From an uncultured Bacillota bacterium (lineage in GTDB: Bacteria; Bacillota; Dehalobacteriia; UBA4068; UBA4997): a stretch of DNA of 15,418 nucleotides. The position numbers and the translations under genes are program-made. Positions 1 to 6,569 of the stretch are shown here, piece after piece (the first letter of the stretch is position 1; each line of letters opens with the position of its first letter). Where the stretch lies: NCBI GenBank assembly GCA_948907985.1, contig CAQWMM010000042.1, positions 1-15,418 of the forward strand, written 5' to 3'. The notes below the pieces were generated by a model that saw only the letters and a list, made by a program, of their open reading frames with translations, made no database searches and was not told where the DNA came from.

Positions 1-1
1 T

Positions 2-24
2 AGCCGGGGCACAACGCCCCAGCT
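2..24 (-). terminator. Hairpin directly after murE, possible terminator
   Basis: Read on the minus strand, a 9-bp stem (AGCUGGGGC paired with GCCCCGGCU, including one U-G wobble) encloses the 5-base loop GUUGU. It begins 4 bases past the murE stop codon. The wobble makes the stem continuous only in minus-strand RNA; the plus strand has a C/A mismatch there, so a minus-strand RNA function is more likely. The bases that would form the U-tract lie outside the window, so an intrinsic terminator cannot be told from an intercistronic hairpin. Confidence 0.45.
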
Positions 25-27
25 TTG

Positions 28-1503
28 CTATTTCAGTTTAGATAAAAATTCTCTGGCCACCTTGCGGTCGTCAAAATCCAACACTCGTCCATTAACCAAC
101 TGATAATCTTCATGCCCCTTGCCGGCAATCAAAACCAAATCCTGCGGCTGGGCCATAGCCAAAGCCTTGCCAATAGCCTTGCGGCGGTCAGGCTCAATTT
201 CATAGGCGCTGGTTTGCGGCTTGATGCCCGCCTCAATATCAGCAATAATCGCCAGCGGCTTTTCAGTGCGCGGATTATCGGAGGTAATGATTACATAATC
301 ACTCAAACGTCCGGCCAGCTCGCCCATTTGCGGGCGTTTGCCATGGTCCCGGTCGCCGCCGCAGCCAAAAACGGTTATCAAACGCCCCGGAACCAGTTCC
401 CGCGCCGTTTTCAACACATTCTCCAGTCCGTCCGGCGTATGGGCATAATCAACAATCACGCCAAATTCCTGGCCGGCCTCCACTTTCTCAAAGCGGCCGG
501 CCACCTGGGGAGCCTGCGCCAAATCAGCCGTCAACTCCGGCAAAGCGTAGCCCTCGGCCAGCAGCACGCCCAGCGCCGCCATACAATTATATACATTAAA
601 TTTACCGGAAAGCGGCAGCTTAACCGGCAAACGCTCCCCCTGATAAAGCAAATCAAACTCCGCCCCGTGCCGTGTCAGATGATAATTCTCGGCTTGCAGA
701 ACAGCCGGCTGCTCCATGCTGTATGTCCACAGCTGCGCCTGACATTTTTCAGCAGTCTTACAAAAATGCACAGCCCGCGGATCGTCAATATTTACCACCG
801 CATAGGTTGGGCCGGGATTATCCCCCAACATTCTGAACAGCTCCAGCTTAGCGTCCAGATAATCCTCAAAGGTTCGGTGATAATCCAAATGATCCTGCGT
901 TAAGTTAGTGAAAACCGCCCCCTGAAACTGCAAAGCAGCAACGCGTTTCTGCTTCAGGGCATGAGATGAAACCTCCATAACCAGATGCGTACACTCTTCT
1001 TCGACCATTTGCGAAAGCAATTCAGCCAGCTGCAAAGGCTCCGGCGTGGTATTCACCGCCGGCAGGCTACGTTCGTTACAGTAATTACAGATTGTACCAA
1101 TTAAACCGGCTTTAATCTGGCGGCGCTGCCAAAGATAGCGAATCAAATTTGTGGTAGTGGTTTTGCCGTTAGTCCCCGTAACCCCTACGATATTCAGTTT
1201 ACGATCCGGGAAATCATGCACCAACTCGGCAAGCAGCGAAATCACCTTGCGCGTATCCTTAACCACCAAAACCGGCGTATGCACAGATACGCTCTGCGGC
1301 GCATATTCCGCAATCACCGCCGCCGCCCCGTTAGCAATAGCATGTTCAATATAATTATGTCCATCAGTGTTTGTGCCCACCAAAGCGATAAAAACATCTT
1401 CCGGCTGCACCGTCCGTGAATCATAGTGTAGGTTTTTCACATTGATATCCGGTACGCTTTCCGGCTCAATGCCCAGATAAAAAGCAATATCTCTTAATCT
1501 CAT
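28..1503 (-). CDS. murE: UDP-MurNAc-tripeptide synthetase MurE (meso-DAP adding type)
   Basis: Cytoplasmic Mur ligase that adds the third stem-peptide residue to UDP-MurNAc-L-Ala-D-Glu, using ATP, in peptidoglycan precursor synthesis. The start used here gives 491 residues, normal for MurE. Visible features are an N-terminal substrate domain, the ATP loop GTNGKTTT at about 110-117, the Lys in DYLDAKLELF at about 219 that is carbamylated in the family, the DNPR motif at about 409-412 and GHEDYQ at about 463. DNPR is the signature of meso-diaminopimelate rather than lysine enzymes, so the peptidoglycan is probably of the meso-DAP type. The frame stays open nine codons further upstream to 1530, but an AGGAGG sits inside that extension at ideal spacing from the ATG at 1503, so the shorter start is preferred. 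It follows the PBP gene after 143 bases, as is usual in dcw clusters. The stop is TAG. Confidence 0.96.
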   Translation of the reverse strand: MRLRDIAFYLGIEPESVPDINVKNLHYDSRTVQPEDVFIALVGTNTDGHNYIEHAIANGAAAVIAEYAPQSVSVHTPVLVVKDTRKVISLLAELVHDFPDRKLNIVGVTGTNGKTTTTNLIRYLWQRRQIKAGLIGTICNYCNERSLPAVNTTPEPLQLAELLSQMVEEECTHLVMEVSSHALKQKRVAALQFQGAVFTNLTQDHLDYHRTFEDYLDAKLELFRMLGDNPGPTYAVVNIDDPRAVHFCKTAEKCQAQLWTYSMEQPAVLQAENYHLTRHGAEFDLLYQGERLPVKLPLSGKFNVYNCMAALGVLLAEGYALPELTADLAQAPQVAGRFEKVEAGQEFGVIVDYAHTPDGLENVLKTARELVPGRLITVFGCGGDRDHGKRPQMGELAGRLSDYVIITSDNPRTEKPLAIIADIEAGIKPQTSAYEIEPDRRKAIGKALAMAQPQDLVLIAGKGHEDYQLVNGRVLDFDDRKVAREFLSKLK

Positions 1504-1510
1504 GTATATG

Positions 1511-1516
1511 CCTCCT
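1511..1516 (-). promoter_or_regulatory. Ribosome binding site deciding the murE start
   Basis: A perfect AGGAGG lies 7 bases upstream of the ATG at 1503. The longer open frame, from 1530, has no comparable site and would place this motif inside the coding region. Confidence 0.8.
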
Positions 1517-1646
1517 TTTTTATGCGGCAAGTCAAATCCACAAAAAAACTATAACTTATAAATAATTCCCCTCTTTTCATTTTTTTCCTCTATATTATCG
1601 GCAACTTTTTTATTTTTTACGATTTACATTATATTTTACGGGATAT

Positions 1647-3833
1647 TTAATATGGCTCCTCTAAATTTTCGGTAGGCGGCGCGGAATTTTCGCTATAAAA
1701 ATATACGGTTACCACATCCCCACGATTAACGCGTACTCCGGGCACGGGGCTTTGCTCATAAGCCTGGCCGCTGCCCTCCGCCTTAACTTTAAGACCCATA
1801 GCGTTCAAAATTTCCGCCACCTGGCGTACATATTTACCAGTCAGATCCGGAACAACCACCGTATCACTGTCAGACGAGCCAACCGTATCCAACAAAATTG
1901 TGGTACCAACCGCCACCTGACTAAAGGAGGCTGGGGTTTGACTGCCCACATAAGCGCCGCTGCCGTCAAGCTGATAATTAAGCCCGGCCACCGAAATCAC
2001 CTTTTTGGCCTCTTCCACTGTCAGCCCGCGCACATCGGGAACAGAAGTCATCTGCTCCGCCTTAAAATCAATTTTTTCCGTTTTAAGATCCTGCAACTGC
2101 GAAACCACGCCCAGATAACGCAGCGTGTCGGCCATAATCAACTGCAAAACCGGCGCCGCCACCTGGCCGCCCTGATAAAGTTCGCTGCTGGGTTCGTCCA
2201 GAATAACCAGCATAACCACCTGGGGATCATCCACCGGGGCAACCGCACAAAACGAGGCTATATATTTGCCCTCCATATAACCGCCCTCGCCCGGCTTTTG
2301 CGCCGTACCACTTTTGCCGCCCACCCGATAACCGGGAACATAAGCGCGCGAACCAGTGCCTTTGGTAACCACGTTTTCCAACATCAGGCAAACAGTATTG
2401 GCCACGTCCTCTGATACCACCCGGCGGACTTCCTTTTTCTCAAACTCCTGGATGATATTGCCGTCTTTATCCGTAATATGATCAATAATCTGCGGCTGCA
2501 ATAAAATGCCCCCGTTAGCCACCGCCGAAACCGCCGTAACCAGTTGCAGCGGCGTTACGGCAATGCTCTGGCCGATCGCCATAGTAGCCATATCCAGATT
2601 GCTTACCTTATCCTGATTAATAACCAATCCTTTGGATTCTCCCTGCAAACCCAAACCGGTAATTTGGCCAAAACCAAAAGCGTCAATATATTTATAAAAA
2701 GTTCCCGGCTGTTTTTCCTCCATTCGCTGCACCAAATTGACGAAACAGGGATTGCAAGAGTTTTGAATAATCTCCGCAAAACTTTGGCTGCCATGCGGCC
2801 GATAATCTCGCCAACACTTGATTTTGGCCGGCCCCACCTGAACATAGCCGGGATCATAAAAGCGATCGTTCACCGTTACCGCGCCGCTGTCCAGGGCGGA
2901 AGAGGCCGTAATAATCTTAAATGTGGAACCAGGCTCGTAAACGTCAGTAATCAGCATATTACGCCGGTAGCTTTCGTCATACTGCTGATAATTATTGGGA
3001 TCATAGGTTGGCCGATTGGCCCAGGCCAGGATAGAACCGGTTTTAGGGTCCATCGCCAAAGCCGCCGCCGCCTTGGGCGGGGTTTCGCTGTTCATCAAAT
3101 TGTCCAGCTCCCGCTCCGCAAAATATTGAATATTTTCATCAATCGTCAGATAAATATTATACCCATCCTGCGGCTGATTATATTCCTGAATAGCCTGCTG
3201 AATGATATTATTTTTACTGTCAAACTCGGTTACAATACTGCCGTCCACGCCTTTTAGAATTTCATCATAGGAATACTCAATACCCTCCAGCCCCTGATTA
3301 TCCACACCGGCAAAGCCAAGCAGATTGGCGGCCAGCGTAACCTTGGGGTAATAACGCTGTGTTTCTTCCACCAACATCACGCCCTTCAGGGTTTTGGTTT
3401 TATTCTGGCGGTCATTCGCAATTTCTTCTTTTAATTTATCCACCATCTCAAAGTCAGCTTTGCGTTTAATCCACTCAAAATAAGATTGTTTGGTCAGACG
3501 TTCATACACGCTGTTATAATCCAGCTCCAAAATAGCCGACAGTTTCTCAGCCACCCCAGGCACGTTGACCTCGTCAATCTGGCTGGGATTAACCGCCACC
3601 GAATCGGTACTGATGCTGACTGCCAAAACCGAACCAGTGCGGTCATAAATAGTGCCCCGGTTAGCCGGCACTGTAACAGAACGGGTGCGGGTGTTTTCTG
3701 CCTTGGATTGCAGTTCCGCTCCCTGAATCAAAGTGCGGTAACCTAGCCCCACGCCAACCAGAACAAAGCAAAAGGTGAGCAATACAAATATGCCAACCAG
3801 ATTTTTCTTTACTGCAAATTGACTCTTCTGCAC
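1647..3833 (-). CDS. ftsI: Class B penicillin-binding protein with two PASTA domains (FtsI/PbpB/SpoVD type)
   Basis: Septal peptidoglycan transpeptidase, membrane anchored with its catalytic part outside the membrane. With the GTG start at 3833 it has 728 residues. Order of parts: short basic cytoplasmic tail, one membrane segment at about 12-33 (LVGIFVLLTFCFVLVGVGL), a PBP dimerisation region, then the transpeptidase with STFK at about 303-306, SCN at about 359-361 and KSGT at about 507-510. Two C-terminal PASTA repeats follow, at about 596-652 and 659-715. The frame is open to a GTG at 3869, but an AAAGGGTG box lies 7 bases before the GTG at 3833, which fits better. The position between an FtsL-like gene and murE is the classical ftsI slot. 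Bacillus subtilis has pbpB (two PASTA) and spoVD (one) side by side; here only one such gene is present, and its two PASTA repeats favour a vegetative division role. A sporulation role cannot be excluded. Confidence 0.93.
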   Translation of the reverse strand: MQKSQFAVKKNLVGIFVLLTFCFVLVGVGLGYRTLIQGAELQSKAENTRTRSVTVPANRGTIYDRTGSVLAVSISTDSVAVNPSQIDEVNVPGVAEKLSAILELDYNSVYERLTKQSYFEWIKRKADFEMVDKLKEEIANDRQNKTKTLKGVMLVEETQRYYPKVTLAANLLGFAGVDNQGLEGIEYSYDEILKGVDGSIVTEFDSKNNIIQQAIQEYNQPQDGYNIYLTIDENIQYFAERELDNLMNSETPPKAAAALAMDPKTGSILAWANRPTYDPNNYQQYDESYRRNMLITDVYEPGSTFKIITASSALDSGAVTVNDRFYDPGYVQVGPAKIKCWRDYRPHGSQSFAEIIQNSCNPCFVNLVQRMEEKQPGTFYKYIDAFGFGQITGLGLQGESKGLVINQDKVSNLDMATMAIGQSIAVTPLQLVTAVSAVANGGILLQPQIIDHITDKDGNIIQEFEKKEVRRVVSEDVANTVCLMLENVVTKGTGSRAYVPGYRVGGKSGTAQKPGEGGYMEGKYIASFCAVAPVDDPQVVMLVILDEPSSELYQGGQVAAPVLQLIMADTLRYLGVVSQLQDLKTEKIDFKAEQMTSVPDVRGLTVEEAKKVISVAGLNYQLDGSGAYVGSQTPASFSQVAVGTTILLDTVGSSDSDTVVVPDLTGKYVRQVAEILNAMGLKVKAEGSGQAYEQSPVPGVRVNRGDVVTVYFYSENSAPPTENLEEPY

Positions 3834-3875
3834 AGATAAACACCCTTTCCAAGCAAACACACTGCCCACAGCAGG

Positions 3876-3920
3876 CTATTTACTATTAAACATATTGAGC
3901 GCGGGCTGAAAAAATGACAT
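3876..3920 (-). CDS. Possible 14-codon leader ORF upstream of the PBP gene
   Basis: An ATG at 3920 is preceded at 6 bases by AAGGGG, a good ribosome binding site. The frame encodes MSFFQPALNMFNSK and stops at TAG, 42 bases before the PBP start. It lies just downstream of the 13-bp inverted repeat at 3940-3989. It has no recognisable family. It could be a leader peptide coupling translation to the downstream gene, or chance. Confidence 0.2.
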   Translation of the reverse strand: MSFFQPALNMFNSK

Positions 3921-3939
3921 TAATATCCCCTTAAAAGCA

Positions 3940-3989
3940 GAGAATAAAGCCTTGGTTGCAAATTTAGCAAATTCACAGGCTTTATTCTC
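3940..3989 (-). repeat. Perfect 13-bp inverted repeat (hairpin) between ftsL and the PBP gene
   Basis: The arms GAGAATAAAGCCT (3940-3952) and AGGCTTTATTCTC (3977-3989) are perfect complements separated by 24 bases. The loop itself contains a small TTGC/GCAA inverted repeat (3956-3959 and 3967-3970). On the minus strand the stem ends 14 bases downstream of the ftsL-like stop codon. After the stem only four consecutive T occur (CTGCTTTTAAGG), so it is a poor intrinsic terminator. It may be a partial terminator, an RNA stability or processing element, or a protein-binding palindrome. Confidence 0.7.
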
Positions 3990-4003
3990 CGACCATTATT
4001 AAG

Positions 4004-4591
4004 CTAATTACTCATACCCACCTGAACATTGCCGCCGCTGTCTGCACTGTTGCCCGACTTAAGGGAACTCCACAGCGAACTAATCGCATTTATAAAATTA
4101 TTATCACTGTCCTTTTGATCCAAAACCTCAACAGAGCCATAACCCAAAACGGCCGGATCCATAGCCATGCCGCTGGCCCCTACCTGATAATCATAGCCGG
4201 GGTTTTCTTCATAATATACCACCGTATCCTCCGTAGCCGCCACCATATTAAAATGTTCCAGCGCATAGGCGTTAACCTTTTCCGGCGAGGTGGCCGTTTC
4301 AATTTCCAGCAACAGTTTAGCGTTATCGTTAGAAAGCGAATCAATAGCCGCCATTGTTTTGTTGATTTCATAGCCCAGCATTGTGATTTGCGTGTTAAGC
4401 ATCATATAGCCCATGCTCATCATAAAAATCATAAACACTGAAACCAAAACTTGCGCCCTCTGGCGGAAACGCAGTTTTCTGCGTTTTTTCTGGCTAATGC
4501 TTTTTGCGCTTTCAGCTCCCGACTCGTACACCTTAAATTCTGCCCGACGTAGTTCGGCTTCTGTTGGTTGATATTTATAGGCCGTTTGCAA
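4004..4591 (-). CDS. ftsL: FtsL-like / septum formation initiator-like division protein
   Basis: Predicted bitopic division protein of 195 residues. It has a basic cytoplasmic head (about 1-45, with KKRRKLRFRQR), one membrane segment at about 46-66, and an extracytoplasmic coiled-coil-like stretch at about 67-100 (LNTQITMLGYEINK onwards). Next comes SPEKVNAYALEHFNM, which resembles the segment after the coiled coil in FtsL/DivIC proteins. FtsL acts with DivIC/FtsB and DivIB/FtsQ to recruit and activate the septal synthase. Sequence conservation in this family is weak, so the call rests mainly on topology and on the slot between rsmH and the PBP gene. The start is TTG with AAAGGATG about 10 bases upstream; no ATG or GTG fits this frame. 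The tail after residue 128 is long, acidic and Gly/Ser-rich, making the protein larger than a typical FtsL of roughly 100-120 residues. Confidence 0.75.
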   Translation of the reverse strand: MQTAYKYQPTEAELRRAEFKVYESGAESAKSISQKKRRKLRFRQRAQVLVSVFMIFMMSMGYMMLNTQITMLGYEINKTMAAIDSLSNDNAKLLLEIETATSPEKVNAYALEHFNMVAATEDTVVYYEENPGYDYQVGASGMAMDPAVLGYGSVEVLDQKDSDNNFINAISSLWSSLKSGNSADSGGNVQVGMSN

Positions 4592-4690
4592 TTTACGTCA
4601 CATCCTTTCTGAAAGCTGCTGCAAACATACTTTCCTTAAAATCCTAATCCAAAAAAGCAAATTAATTATGCTAACATCTAACATTGTTCG

Positions 4691-5629
4691 CTAAATTTTT
4701 TCTATTGTCCGCAATTTGGCGCTGCGCGCCCGGGGATTAACCGACAATTCATTTTCACCGGCAATCTGCGGCTTACGCCAGGGTAATCTGCCCTGCGGTT
4801 TTTTACCGCAGACGCAAACCGGAAATTCCGGCGGGCAGTCGCACCCCTTAGCCAAACCGGCAAAATAATTCTTAACAATCCGGTCCTCCAGCGAATGGAA
4901 AGTAATTACGGATAATCTGCCGCCGCTTTTCAGAATACTGAAAGCTGCCGCCAATCCACTTTCCAAAGCGCCCAGCTCATCATTAACGGCAATGCGCAAA
5001 GCCTGAAAAGTCCGCTTGGCCGGGTGCTGTTTTTCCTGCCGGCGCTTGGCCGCCGGTATGGCCGCCGCCACCAGTTCGGCAAGCTGCGCCGTGCTGGTTA
5101 AAGGCTGCTGCTCTCGGGCCTCAACCAATCGCCGGGCAATTCTGCGCGAGAATTTTTCTTCCCCATAACGATAAATTAAATCTGCCAAATTTTCTTCAGA
5201 GATTTCTGCCAGCAAATCCGCCGCCGTACGGCCGTCGCGCCTGTCCATGCGCATATCCAAAGGGCCGTCCTGCATATATGAAAAGCCTCTTGCCGGCTCG
5301 TCTAACTGATGAGAAGAAACGCCAATGTCTAAAAGCACTCCGTCAACCTGTTTGATACCCTCCGCGGCCAAAACATCAGCCATATCGGCGAAATTAGCCT
5401 TAATTGGCCAAAAACGTCCGCCAAAATCTTTCAGGCGTTCCGAGGCCGCCGCCAAGGCGTCATCGTCCCTGTCCAGGCCGATAACGCGCCCGTCCGGCGC
5501 AATAGCCGCCAAAATGCCGGCGCTATGACCGCCGCCGCCCAATGTGCCATCCACATAAAGACCGCCGGGCCGCAAATTTAAGCTTGCAAGAGTTTGTTCA
5601 AACAAAACCGGCTGATGCTGAAAGTCCAA
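4691..5629 (-). CDS. rsmH: 16S rRNA (cytosine(1402)-N(4))-methyltransferase RsmH (MraW)
   Basis: Transfers a methyl group from S-adenosylmethionine to N4 of C1402 in the 16S rRNA P-site region. The protein has 312 residues, the usual family length. Hallmarks are HQPVLFEQTL near the N-terminus, the SAM-binding loop DGTLGGGGHS at 27-36, DIGVSSHQLDEPARGFSY at about 101-118, DMRMD at 125-129, VITFHSLEDRIVK at about 241-253, and the cysteine-rich CDCPPEFPVCVCG segment at about 263-275. The start is TTG at 5629: an in-frame TAA lies immediately upstream, so no longer start exists, and AAGGGGTG sits 5 bases before it. It lies 64 bases downstream of mraZ, the standard partner arrangement. Confidence 0.97.
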   Translation of the reverse strand: MDFQHQPVLFEQTLASLNLRPGGLYVDGTLGGGGHSAGILAAIAPDGRVIGLDRDDDALAAASERLKDFGGRFWPIKANFADMADVLAAEGIKQVDGVLLDIGVSSHQLDEPARGFSYMQDGPLDMRMDRRDGRTAADLLAEISEENLADLIYRYGEEKFSRRIARRLVEAREQQPLTSTAQLAELVAAAIPAAKRRQEKQHPAKRTFQALRIAVNDELGALESGLAAAFSILKSGGRLSVITFHSLEDRIVKNYFAGLAKGCDCPPEFPVCVCGKKPQGRLPWRKPQIAGENELSVNPRARSAKLRTIEKI

Positions 5630-5693
5630 TTAAACACCCCTTCTTCTAACTCACTCTATACCTGCCACATTGTCTGGCAACAAAATCACCGGC

Positions 5694-6140
5694 TTAAAAA
5701 TCAATGTCAACATCAAAAGCCCCCAGGTTTTCAGAAATATCTGAAATATGCTGAGCAATAACCTGCTGACGTTCATCCCACCTGGCTTTGTCCCAGATCT
5801 CCACTTTGTTTCCCACGCCCATAACTATCACTTCTTTTTCGATACCCACCGTTTCCCGAAGCATGGCCGGCAGCAAAATGCGTCCCTGTTTATCCAGCTC
5901 CACCTCGGTGGCGTTGCCAAAGATAAAACGCACAAAATCACGCATATCGCGTTTGGTTACGGAAAGTTTGTGCAGCTTTTCTGCAAACTTTTCCCACTCT
6001 TCAACGGTGTAAATATCAATGCAGCTGTCAAAGCCTTTGGTTACATAAAACCGTTCGCCGAGAGCATCTCTGTACTTCACCGGGATACTGACTCTTCCCT
6101 TGGGATCAACATTGTTTTGATATGTGCCCATGAATGACAT
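5694..6140 (-). CDS. mraZ: Transcriptional regulator MraZ
   Basis: DNA-binding protein of the AbrB/SpoVT fold, 148 residues, first gene of the dcw cluster. It carries the two family DxxxR repeats, DPKGR at 12-16 and DKQGR at 83-87, each followed by a hydrophobic I/L-P step (SIP, LLP). In studied bacteria MraZ forms ring-shaped oligomers that bind short direct repeats upstream of its own gene and repress the cluster. The operator at 6187-6223 fits that model here. The ATG at 6140 has GGGAGGTGA upstream at 6-base spacing. The next ATG, at codon 4, lacks such spacing, so the first is chosen. The acidic end (DVDIDF) is unremarkable. Confidence 0.97.
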   Translation of the reverse strand: MSFMGTYQNNVDPKGRVSIPVKYRDALGERFYVTKGFDSCIDIYTVEEWEKFAEKLHKLSVTKRDMRDFVRFIFGNATEVELDKQGRILLPAMLRETVGIEKEVIVMGVGNKVEIWDKARWDERQQVIAQHISDISENLGAFDVDIDF

Positions 6141-6186
6141 TTGCTCTCACCTCCCGGCTTTCAGGCTCGCTGCCAACACAACATCT

Positions 6187-6223
6187 ACCACTTTTTAACA
6201 CTTGCCACCACTTTTTAACACTT
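6187..6223 (-). promoter_or_regulatory. MraZ operator: four AAGTGKT boxes with 10-base period
   Basis: On the minus strand the sequence AAGTG(T/G)T occurs at 6217-6223, 6207-6213, 6197-6203 and 6187-6193, alternating AAGTGTT, AAGTGGT, AAGTGTT, AAGTGGT, each followed by a 3-base spacer. The period is exactly 10 bases, one helical turn. Published MraZ operators are direct repeats of this kind; in Mollicutes the unit is AAAGTG(T/G) with 3-base spacers. The array begins at about the predicted transcription start and ends 46 bases before the mraZ start codon, a position suited to autorepression. Confidence 0.88.
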
Positions 6224-6232
6224 ACATCATTA

Positions 6233-6261
6233 ATTTTAACCATTTTGCTTTAAAAATGCAA
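6233..6261 (-). promoter_or_regulatory. Predicted sigma-A type promoter of mraZ and the dcw cluster
   Basis: On the minus strand TTGCAT (6256-6261) and TAAAAT (6233-6238) are separated by 17 bases. The -10 matches TATAAT at 5 of 6 positions and the -35 keeps only TTG. The predicted start of transcription, near 6225, falls at the upstream edge of the MraZ boxes, which supports the assignment. Confidence 0.6.
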
Positions 6262-6458
6262 GCCTCCCACCCCTTTTTTTAACTACAAAAACAGACTATT
6301 TATTCAGTGGAAAAAGGGATTTTCACCACCGAGTCAAAATATTTTGAGGATTCTATGGCAAGGCAGGCCTATAATTTCGGCTGAAACAGCTATAAACACT
6401 ATAAAAAGTTTTTTTCTCAAGCATTATTTGAGCAAAATTTTTCAACCAAAATCCAATG

Positions 6459-6476
6459 TTTTCCACATTTTCCACA
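6459..6476 (+). repeat. Tandem pair of TTTTCCACA 9-mers (DnaA-box-like)
   Basis: Two identical 9-mers TTTTCCACA lie directly head to tail. Each differs at one position from the DnaA consensus TTATNCACA. A similar AGTGGAAAA occurs at 6306-6314. In an AT-rich gap this may be chance or a short tandem duplication; a regulatory DnaA contact is only a possibility. Confidence 0.3.
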
Positions 6477-6494
6477 GTTACAAGCTGTTTAAAC

Positions 6495-6530
6495 AAAAAA
6501 ATCAACCGAACAAAGGTTTTGTCCGGTTGA
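6495..6530 (-). terminator. Intrinsic terminator of recA and the upstream operon
   Basis: On the minus strand TCAACCGGACAAA and TTTGTTCGGTTGA form a 13-bp stem (one G-U pair) around the loop ACC, followed at once by seven T (6495-6501). It begins 39 bases after the recA stop codon. There is no T-run after the stem on the plus strand, so it is directional for recA. Confidence 0.93.
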
Positions 6531-6569
6531 AGTCTTTATTATGGCTATTTTTGTTTGGTTAAATTATGT

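Larger units (their letters stand above)
6141..6569. other. Intergenic region between recA and mraZ
   Basis: This 429-base gap holds, in minus-strand order, the recA terminator (6495-6530), a tandem TTTTCCACA pair (6459-6476), about 200 AT-rich bases in which I see nothing convincing, the mraZ promoter (6233-6261), the four MraZ boxes (6187-6223) and the mraZ ribosome binding site. Open frames on the plus strand here have no supporting start signal. It is the clear boundary between the two transcription units of the window. Confidence 0.8.

Noticed and set aside
112..903. Open frame of about 260 codons on the plus strand opposite murE
   Set aside because: It lies wholly antisense to a gene with all catalytic motifs, has no recognisable family, and is a by-product of GC-rich codons in the real frame.
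1504..1646. Possible promoter or terminator between the PBP gene and murE
   Set aside because: The gap has TATAAT-like and T-rich stretches, but no -35 at proper spacing and no stem before a T-run. murE is probably co-transcribed.
1752..3257. Plus-strand open frames opposite the PBP gene
   Set aside because: They are antisense to the transpeptidase and PASTA coding sequence, His/Asn/Arg-rich in composition, and have no domain signature.
6354..6383. Nine-codon plus-strand ORF with GAGG upstream
   Set aside because: Too short, and it faces against all transcription in the window with no promoter seen.
6344..6562. 72-codon plus-strand frame in the recA-mraZ gap
   Set aside because: It begins with TTG without a proper ribosome binding site and runs through the recA terminator into the end of recA. 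It looks accidental.
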